64,000 nt of DNA, taken from positions 16,522,908-16,586,907 of the forward strand of contig JARWKL010000002.1 in NCBI GenBank assembly GCA_029961685.1, in the 5' to 3' direction. Below, piece by piece: positions 55,018 to 64,000 of this stretch (position 1 is its first letter; every line of letters starts with the position of its first letter). A program made the translations under genes and the position numbers. The DNA comes from Aristolochia californica. Taxonomy: Eukaryota > Streptophyta > Magnoliopsida > Piperales > Aristolochiaceae. The notes below the pieces were generated by a model. That model made no database searches, was not told where the DNA came from, and was given only the letters and a program-made list of their open reading frames with translations.

Positions 55018-55820
55018 TGTTATGATCTTGGGGTTAAGTGTTTGGCTTTCCGCTACCTACCAGGCTGGTCTTTTGGGTAGCATTGGTTAGACACTTAACA
55101 TTTGGTATCAGAGCTATACCGCGGTTGAGAGTTCGAATCCCAGAGTATACGACCTAGAGACCTATGTAGTGCAAAAAGGTTGTTCAGGTCACAAGAGTGG
55201 GCTGCTGTGGATGCCAACTCATAACTGTAGGAGTATTATAATGATCCTGAGGTTAAGTACTTGGTTTTTTGCTACCTACTAGGCCGGTCTTTTGGGTAGT
55301 ATTGGCTAGGTTCTTAACATTTGGTATCAGAGCGATACCACTATTACAAGTTCGAATCCCAGAGGGGGCAACCTAGAGGGGGCGACCTAGAGGCCTGGTG
55401 TAGCACAAAAAAGTAGTCTGGGTCGCTAGAGTGGGCCACAGTGGATATCGGCTCATAACGGTGGGAGTATTGTTGTAAGCATGGGGTTAAGTGTAGCTCA
55501 AAAAGGCGTTCCGGGTCACTAGAGTGGGCTGTCGTGGACGTCGGCACATAACGGTGGGAGTATTGTTACGATCTTGGGATTATGTACTTGGCTTTCCACT
55601 ACCTAGCAGGCCGGTCTTTTGGGTAGCATTGGTTAGGTGCTTAACATTTGGTATCAGAGCTATACCATTGTTGTGAGTTTGAATCCTAGAGGGGGCGACC
55701 TAGAGGGGGTGACCTAGATACCTATGTAGCACAAAATGGCAGTTCGAGTAGCTAGAGTGGGCCGTCGTGGATGTCAGATCATAATGGTGGGAGTATTTTT
55801 ATGATCTTGGGGTTAAGTAG
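55018..55820 (+). mobile_element. Tandem TRIM array (five LTR positions, 83-bp family)
   Basis: LTRs at 55018-55100, about 55236-55319, 55471-55493 (internally deleted), 55564-55646 and 55797-55820 (truncated) alternate with four interiors. Three interiors start TTTGGTATCAGAGC or the same with one less T, the initiator-Met primer site, followed by GTTCGAATCCCAGAG or a variant. The third interior lacks the primer site. Interiors contain repeated CGACCTAGAGG blocks. All are + oriented and of the family at 17529-17847. Confidence 0.93.
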
Positions 55821-55884
55821 CATCCGGCGTAGCTATGTTCGCCCACTGGATGCCCAAAACTGGAGCATTCCACCCGAGTAACAA

Positions 55885-55899
55885 TTTTTTTTTTTTTTT
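55885..55899 (-). other. Poly(A) tail of the captured ATCase mRNA
   Basis: 15 A on the sense strand, 158 nt after the ATCase stop codon and directly before the E-family tail (TTGTTACTCGGGTGGAATGC). Confidence 0.85.
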
Positions 55900-57357
<1,458 letters not shown>

Positions 57358-58735
57358 TCACTCCCCCCTCCCCCCCTTGGAGAAAGAGCTTGTCCGTATG
57401 CTCGAATGTAGGGTAGACTTGCTTAAAGACTGCTAGATCTTCCCATGTAGCCTCTGCAGCATCTGAGTGGGTCCATTGAACTAGAAGTTTTGTTCGGTCG
57501 TCCAGCTACCTAGCACTCAAGATTTTGTGGGGAGTGAGATCAACTTTACCATCTTCAATAGGGGTAAAGAAGGTACTGATAGTGGTACTAGACCCTTTAG
57601 TGGCTTTAGCAAATAACTGTTAAAGACGTCATGAAGCTTGGACTCCGAAGGTAGATGGAGTTTATACGCTACATGTCCCACTCGCTGGAGAATCTAGAAG
57701 GAGCCAAAATATTTTGGCGACAACTTGTGCCTTGAACCTGCAATGGAGTGTTGCCGGTAAGGCTGGAGACACAACCATACAAAATCACCCTGGTTGTATT
57801 GAATATAACAGTGATGATGATCATAATAAGTTTTCATACGTGCTTGGGCTTGCTGAAGATGGAGGGAAGCAGATTCTAGTAAATGATCACGATTGATGAG
57901 GGCTTGGTCCACTGCGTCCACCCTTGTGGACCCTTGAGCATAGGAAAGTAGTCGAGGGGGAGCCCTGCCATAGAGGATTTTGAAGGGCGTGGCCTATAAT
58001 GCTGTGTGAAAAGAATTATTATAGTAGTATTCCGCCAAAGGAAGGCAATCCACCCACAATTTAGGAGTGTCCCCCACATCTCAATGGTGCAGTTCACCAC
58101 TTCAGTCTGGACATTTTTTTGTGGATGATAGGTAGAAGAGAATTTGAGTTTTGTACCTGATAAGTGTAACAACTCTCTCCAAAAATGACTGGTAAATACC
58201 ACATCGCGATCACTGACAATTGATTCTGGAATGCCATGGAGACGAACAATATTCGTGAAGAAGATGGTAGCGCCTTTGCTGCTATATATGGATGCTCCAA
58301 CGGAATAAAGTGTGCATATTTAGAAAACCGATCAACCACCACAAAAAGAATATACTTGCTGGAATCCTTAGGAAGTCCTTCAATGAAATCCATAGAAATG
58401 TCAGACCAAACCTATGTTGGAAGCTTGAGTGGTTGCAATATCCCTGTGGGATTTAAATGTTCGGTCTTGTTCCTCTGGCACACCTGGCACTCAGCCACAT
58501 ACTTGGCCATATTTGATTTCATCCCTTCCCAATAAAAATCCCCTTGTAGTCTATGTAATGTTTTGAGGAGGCCCTCGTGGGTGCTGTCATGGTATGCTGA
58601 AACTACCATGGCTATCAAGGGAGATCGCGGTGATAAATAGATGCAGTGCTTGTATAAAATGAGATGATCATGAATTGACCAATGGAAAGACATGGTGCCC
58701 TCTGCACTTTTTTTGGTTAACTCCTGCAATTAAGG
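57358..58735 (-). pseudogene. Gypsy C integrase and C-terminal region
   Basis: 58412-58729: HDSTHEGLLKTLHRLQGDFY and CQVCQRNKTEH. 58094-58393: [20 protein letters not shown] and [16 protein letters not shown]. 57694-57921: RDHLLESASLHLQQAQARMK and GDFVWLCLQPYRQHSIAGS. A chromodomain-like end reads near 57370-57480. Many frame breaks. Confidence 0.88.
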
Positions 58736-58860
58736 TGTGCGTTGGTGGTCCTCCTTGATTGAATCCAGCAATAGTGGTGTGGGTGAGTAATGGCAGAAAT
58801 CTGTGTTGGCTCTTCTGATCAACGGGATAGGGCATCCACCGCGTTGTTCAAGGCCCTGCC

Positions 58861-59957
58861 TTATGGTCCATGGCCCCATAAATATGGCCTCCAATGACTG
58901 ACTGCCTTTGCTAGGCCAATTAACTCCCTTTCATAGGCTGGTAACTTATTGTGATGAGCAGCAAGTTGGTGGGTGAAGTAGGCAATGGGGTGGAGAGACT
59001 GTTGAAGTACTGCCCCAATCCCTCCTCCGGATGCGTCACATTCCACCACAAAAGTCTGTTCAAAATCAGGTAACTACAATACGGGAGCTGTAGCCAAAGT
59101 TTGTTTGAGGGACTGGAAATCTTGTTTCGTGATATCACTCCATTGGAAGGCATTGCATCTGAGGAGATTTGATAGCAGAGCTGAGAGCGGCGCATAATTG
59201 TGGATGAATTTTCTGTAGTACACTGCTAAGCCCAAAAAACCTCGTAATGCTGGAATATTCCTCGGTTGTGGCCAATGTATGATAACAGAGATTTTTTTCC
59301 AGATCCACTGTGACCCCTATTGAGGTAATGACATGCCCAAGATTGGCGACTTGAGGGCGCTCAAATGAACACTTTGAGCGTTTTAAATAAAGATGATGGC
59401 TTCTTATCAGTGTGAACACCAACCACAGATGTTGTAAATGTTGCTCCCATGACTTGCTTTATATCAATATATCATCAAAAAATGCTAACACAAATTTTTT
59501 GAGATAAGTGCTAAATATCTTGTTCATGAGTGCTTGGAACATTGAGGGAGCATTGGACAGTTTGAACGGCATGACAACAAACTCAAAATGGCCATGATGG
59601 GTACGAAAAGTTGTTTTTGGTATATCCACTACTTGTTGTAGTCCAACTTGGTGAAAAGTTGAGCCCCATGTAGTTCATCTAATAATTCATCCACTACTGG
59701 GATAGGGAACTTATCCTAACGGTCTTTGCATTTAATTCCCGGTAGTCCACACAAAATCTCTGAGTATTATCCTGTTTCTTGACCAATAACACTGGAGATG
59801 AGAAAGGAAATGTACTGTGTCTGATGAGACCTTGTTCTAGCATGAGGTGACATTGACACTCAATTTCATCCTTTTGAATGTATGGGTAGCGGTATGGGCG
59901 CACTACCACCACCTCAGAGCCCGCCTTCAAACAAATCATGTGGTCACACTGCCTCAA
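58861..59957 (-). pseudogene. Gypsy C reverse transcriptase and RNase H
   Basis: 59694-59957: RPYRYPYIQKDEIECQCHLM and FCVDYRELNAKTV. 59135-59422: the linker FTLIRSHHLYLKRSKCSFERP. 58861-59049: RNase [17 protein letters not shown] and [13 protein letters not shown]. The polymerase FDD region near 59470 is frame-shifted. Confidence 0.88.
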
Positions 59958-60029
59958 TGGTGGAAGAGAGACCGGTTCTTGAAAGATGTCGGTAAAGTCA
60001 TCCAGTAAATTCTCTAGAGTAGTAGGGTG

Positions 60030-61060
60030 CTACTGAAGGGCATGTACATGTGGTAGACCATGAGCTTGGCGACCCTGGAAGGTGACCTTGTTGCCATCCA
60101 ACTCAAAGGACATGGTTAATGCAGCAAAATCCCATAGAATAGGTCCCAACCTTTGTATATCAAACCCTGCGAGTGGAATGATAAGAAATTCTGCTGAAAA
60201 TGTTTTACCTGCAATGGAGAACATAATGGGCTGGCTGGTCCCATAACTTGGAACTTTTTCTCCATTAGCCACTGAGACGGAAGCTATTGGCCAAGGTTGG
60301 AGTGGAAGATGTAAATGTTTGTCAGCATTGAAACTCAAAAAATTATGAGTGCTGCCTGAGTCCACCAAATGGAGTAGTGGTTGCCCACTGACTAATGCAC
60401 ACACCTACATTGTAGTAGTGGACTGGAGCCCTATAATGGAGTGGATTGAAATCTCTGGTTCTTCCACTTGTGGCTCTTCGTCCTCTTGAACTTCTTCCCT
60501 ATCGTCATTCACTTCCAACCAAAATAACTTCTTACATAGATGACCAAATGTATACTGTTCATAAAAAATAAGCCCTTGGATCGTCTTTCTTCCATCTCTG
60601 CTCTATTTAGTTTCTTGATGAATGCTGGCTGAGAAGGACTCGGTTGAGGGCCTTGAGGAGGAACTGAACTAGCATTGTTGCCCCATGGTGGGGCTGTATT
60701 TTGGGTGCCTATAGTATGTCTTCCTCCCTACCATGTAGGCTTGCGTGATTGGAATTTTTGTTTGGCTTCTAATGCCCGGGCCAAATTCATTGTCCTCGCT
60801 AAATCCGTAGGAGCAAGGAACTCCACCTCTAGGCGTAGGGCCTCTGTCAAGCTTTCTGTAAACAAACTTACTTGCTGGTCCACCCTTACTACCTTGCTGG
60901 CCCTAGCCAACTTCTTTTGGAAGGCCTTTTGGTACTTTTTGACCGTGCCGGTTTGGCGTAGCAACACCAAGTCACCCAGGTGATTGTTTTGAGCCAGTGG
61001 CCCAAACCGGATGGAGCACAATTCTTTAAATTCCTGCCAATTTAAATTTGGATACTCCAA
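60030..61060 (-). pseudogene. Gypsy C gag and protease
   Basis: 60728-61060: gag core FKELCSIRFGPLAQNNHLGD and TEALRLEVEFLAPTDLA. 60030-60404: protease LVDSGSTHNFLSF, VANGEKVPSYG and LIIPLAGFD. The zinc knuckle between them is damaged. A further gag N-terminal stretch reads to about 61630. Confidence 0.9.
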
Positions 61061-61638
61061 TTCTAATTGATGGCCTCATAGCTGCGCTTTGTCGAGCATG
61101 TGGAAGGCAGCCAATCAAAAATTTTCACTGTCAGCCGTTCGTTGGTGAGAAAATATTTTCTCACACCTGTAGAGCCATATCAGCGGATCCTCCGCCCCAT
61201 TAAAAATATGGAACTCCAATTTGGTGTATATTGGGATGGTCCCTCCTCCGGGACTAAATGTCCCTCCTCCGGGACTAAATGTCCCTCCTTGCATTGGATG
61301 CTCTGTGCGTCCAACCTAATGTTGCCCTTGTCTGGGCGCGAGGCTCCTTTCCCCTTACGGAGGGTTGGAGTTTCTTCTCCCAATCATATCATATAATTTA
61401 TGGGATAGATTTTTGTTTTGTAAATGTACCTGTTGGGAGACCCTACTGTCTAGCAACGCAACCAAACATTCTTCGGATTCTTCTTGCCTTGCTGCTGCTC
61501 TGGTGTCACTCTATTTTTGCCTTGCTACAACTCTGGCGTCACTCTGTTCTTGCCCAGCATGTATCATCTCTTTGATACTAGCTAGCAACTCGATGTTGTT
61601 GAAAGAATCTCCCATACTGACCTTGTTTGATACCAACG

Positions 61639-62135
61639 TGTTATGGTCTCTAAACATGGACCAAGTGATTCGACAATGGGAGAGATCTTCTTGCAATTCG
61701 GGGGTAGAAACAGGGCGTCGAGATCTTTCTGGCCTACCTATGATTACGAATTTGGGAAGAACAAAGGACTAGATGAGGAAAGAGGATGATCGTCAGACGT
61801 GAGGGGAGGAGAGGGATACTCAGGCTCTTCGAAGGGAAACCTGCAGCTTGGATTCCAGGGGAACACTGACCCTGGTTCGTTAGAGGAGAACTCAGATCCT
61901 TGATTAATTTTCTGCTTACCTTCTCATTCATTTGTGTTAACCTTATAAAGTCATCACGCCAGAGTTCTAGCTACATATTATTACAATAATGCCATTTGTG
62001 GCTTCCTATTCTCAACAAGGAAATAAAAAACATATAATGCCTATATAAAATGCCTAGGTGCCTCATTGCTCCCCTGAGTCACCAACTCATCCACGTTGCC
62101 TCTGGATGACACGTCCTGCTATGGAGTTCATAACA
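61639..62135 (-). repeat. 5' LTR of gypsy C
   Basis: + strand TGTTATGGTCTC to GTTCATAACA, colinear with 56861-57357. Confidence 0.92.
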
Positions 62136-62140
62136 TAAGC

Positions 62141-62265
62141 CCTCAAAATTTGACAGTTAGAAGAATTTTTCTCTATCTTTTCCATTTCCCACGCCACTTC
62201 AAATATTGCATTGAGAATATCTCTATCATATTGTTGAGCCTCAATTACATCATTTAGTTGAAAAT
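62141..62265 (-). pseudogene. Captured ATCase copy, N-terminal part
   Basis: Frame pieces FQLNDVIEAQQYDRDILNAI and FEVAWEMEKIEKNSSNCQIL match the start of the mature plant ATCase and lead directly to the part at 55900-56860 once gypsy C is removed. The transit peptide is absent. At about 62265 the similarity stops and unrelated sequence begins, giving the upstream capture junction. Confidence 0.88.
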
Positions 62266-62458
62266 TTTTCTCCCATAGAATAAGTTGTAATTCCAAAACC
62301 TGAGGAAAAGTATTGAATTCCTTGACCAAGTGACATTCTTTTAGTTCGTTCTTCCAACCAGTCCATACATGGCAAGCCTCATTGGTGTGATGGAAATGGA
62401 CTTCTATACAGAAAGTTACGAGCCATAAAATGTTTAGATAGAAATCTTGCATAACCAC
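62266..62458 (-). pseudogene. Unidentified segment fused upstream of the ATCase copy
   Basis: About 64 codons (DFYLNILWLVTFCIEVHFHH at the start, EFNTFPQVLELQLIL near the end) open in the same frame as the ATCase piece. Not part of ATCase. Probably another captured transcript; not recognised. Confidence 0.4.
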
Positions 62459-62558
62459 ACAAAGTGGCTGGATGACACTTTGTTATGGTGCCCCTTGCAT
62501 AACCCATAATCATGGAATTCCATTACACTAAATCTCTAATATGCTTGTTGTCAAAAAC

Positions 62559-62828
62559 CTAATTTGCTAAATCTACTCTCCCCCAAAACATCAAACTCCT
62601 TAACTTAGGATTCCAGTACTCCACATTTATTTCAGCCATTTCATCAAGCACATTAATTGCCTCGAGAATAATTCCACGATAAAAAAATGCAAGTGCAACT
62701 TCCATGGCACCTATGATAGAAAACCCACCAAGCACAAGTATGGCTCTTCTCCACATTACAAAGTAAACATCAGAAGCTGCATAATGACAAACTTTCTTGC
62801 AAAAAAAACTAATAGCATCATTATACAA
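62559..62828 (-). pseudogene. PPR-like segment in E3
   Basis: 89 codons ending with INVLDEMAEINVEYWNPKLR followed by SLMFWG. The same pattern (QLFDDMPRRKREY, LRSLMILG) occurs in E2 at 54079-54393, placing both in a shared, partly PPR-derived module. Short and degenerate. Confidence 0.4.
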
Positions 62829-62989
62829 CGAACCAATTTTCTTAGAATCTAAACATTCAATCCGGTGAAGAACTCGAAGAGACCCAGTTCACCACCTTCA
62901 TTAAATGTGGCATCCATCAATTTCATATAAATAAAATCATGCAGTGGCAACCCATTTTTTTTAGTTAAAAAAAAAAGGGCAGCTACTAG

Positions 62990-63700
62990 TTACATCATAC
63001 CTTCTCTACATAGCACTCCAATGATGAAGTTAGAACCAGTAACACTAGAAAATCCCAGTGAAGTCTTTTTGTACTCATAAAATATCTCCTCTGGATTAGT
63101 GGCACCCCGGCTAACTACTGGAGCCCTTTTCTGCACTGTAATAGCAGCAGCCAGTGGACAATTCGTCCTACAGTCCAACCCAGCCACTGAAAAATAATTC
63201 ATCCACAAGACCATTCCCAACACACCCAAAAATTTTTTATCTCCATTTCTTGCCACGTTGGTTCCCTTTCCATATTCAGAACTCCCACCAAATAGAAAAA
63301 TTTCTACGAACAGGGCCCGAGCATCATACATGGGACCCAAAAATTTCAGCACAACGTTGTCAATTTGACCAAGAACAAACTCACTGCTGCTGGTCCCATC
63401 AATAGAAAAATCATTCATCCACAAAATTATCTCAACCCTGCCCTGAATACCCAACAAAATTTCATCACCAAAATTCACTCCTGGTTGAAGAATTTTGACA
63501 AATAGTGGTCGAGCAACATACAAATCATGACCAAAAAATTAAACTCAAGTTTGCCAAATTGATAAGGGACATGCACACTACTGCTGTTCTCGACAATAGA
63601 AAAATAAAACAACACCCATAAAAAATTTTCTATCAATCCCGGCATGCCCAAAAAAAATCCATCTTGGAATTCATACACACAAGCCTGAATTCCATCAATT
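62990..63700 (-). repeat. Degenerate tandem repeat module of E3
   Basis: Three related units start on the + strand at 63189, 63405 and 63599 (GAAAAATAATTCATCCA, GAAAAATCATTCATCCA, GAAAAATAAAACAACA). In element sense each gives LG-x-G-x-VE-x-LW-x-FS-type residues, then DNVVLKFLGPMYDARALFVE-like residues. E2 has one such unit near 54100-54500. Origin and function unknown. Confidence 0.6.
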
Positions 63701-64000
63701 GTGCACTATTTTTCTGCTTCATGGAACAGGGAAACTTCGTCGCCAATTTTCGAGCAAAGTTGCTGCTGCTCAGCCCCTTGGAGCCTCATCAACTCCATGA
63801 AAGACTCGTTTTGACCTAAAAATCGACGGCGGTTTGGAAACTTACCCCAAAAGGCATTGAAATTTGTTTTCTGCTGGGCTACCAAGGTCGAGATTGAATG
63901 GAAGAAGTGTCGTTTTCAAGCCAAAGTCCACCAGAATTTTGTCAGACGAAGTCGAAAGTTCCTCCTCTTTTTCGGTGGTGAATAGAAGCCCTTTAGGACT
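63701..64000 (-). other. E-family backbone at the window edge
   Basis: Contains, in element sense, a SPKGLLFT segment at the very edge and an AEQQQ-like segment near 63740-63780, matching E1 at 18509-18802 and 18039-18120. No complete ORF. Confidence 0.5.

Noticed and set aside
55018..55820. Cassandra-type TRIM carrying 5S rRNA
   Set aside because: The 83-bp LTRs are far shorter than Cassandra LTRs and I see no 5S internal promoter pattern in them.

Overview
This is a transposon-dense piece of a flowering-plant nuclear genome. The evidence is a nine-exon plant-type O-fucosyltransferase gene with GT-AG introns, many Ty1/copia and Ty3/gypsy chromovirus elements primed by initiator-Met tRNA, TRIM mini-elements and a tRNA-derived SINE. 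The species cannot be named from the sequence. I find one credible host gene. Almost everything outside it that can be classified is LTR retrotransposon, much of it nested.

Layout: 1-2.1 kb, 3' end of a + copia element. 3.46-8.51 kb, the O-fucosyltransferase gene on the minus strand (619 codons, 9 exons, a SINE in the last intron). 8.6-13.5 kb, AT-rich intergenic DNA with two old repeat pairs and a MITE-like inverted repeat. 13.56-14.85 kb, a short coding-free copia-like element. 14.99-19.48 kb, element E1, a minus-strand non-autonomous element with a gypsy-type 3' tail that carries intron-free pieces of host genes (a glyoxylate/succinic semialdehyde reductase, a PPR protein, an unidentified protein) and a nested complete TRIM. 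19.49-21.41 kb, 5' half of a copia element fused to the 3' end of a + gypsy element (to 22.31 kb). 22.48-24.47 kb, element D, a 2 kb LTR element with a 174-bp tandem repeat in its only ORF. 24.77-35.33 kb, a pile of copia elements in both orientations, with an inverted TRIM-LTR palindrome at one head-to-head junction. 36.74-37.04 kb, a second TRIM family. 37.2-39.49 kb, 5' end of another copia.

39.49-64 kb is a nest. Element E2 (minus, related to E1) is split by gypsy A (42.31-54.10 kb, 5-bp duplication CAATA), itself split inside its integrase by the young, nearly intact gypsy B (43.87-49.22 kb, duplication TCAGC). A tandem TRIM array (55.02-55.82 kb) separates E2 from E3. E3 carries an intron-free aspartate carbamoyltransferase copy with its own stop codon, 3' UTR and poly(A), split by gypsy C (56.86-62.14 kb). 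E3 runs off the right edge.

The most notable result is the E family: gypsy-derived non-autonomous elements whose interiors are mosaics of sense-oriented, intron-free host mRNA pieces. A poly(A) tract abuts the conserved gypsy 3' tail in all three copies. This fits capture of polyadenylated mRNAs by template switching during reverse transcription. The boundaries and duplications were read by eye; no alignments or database searches were run.
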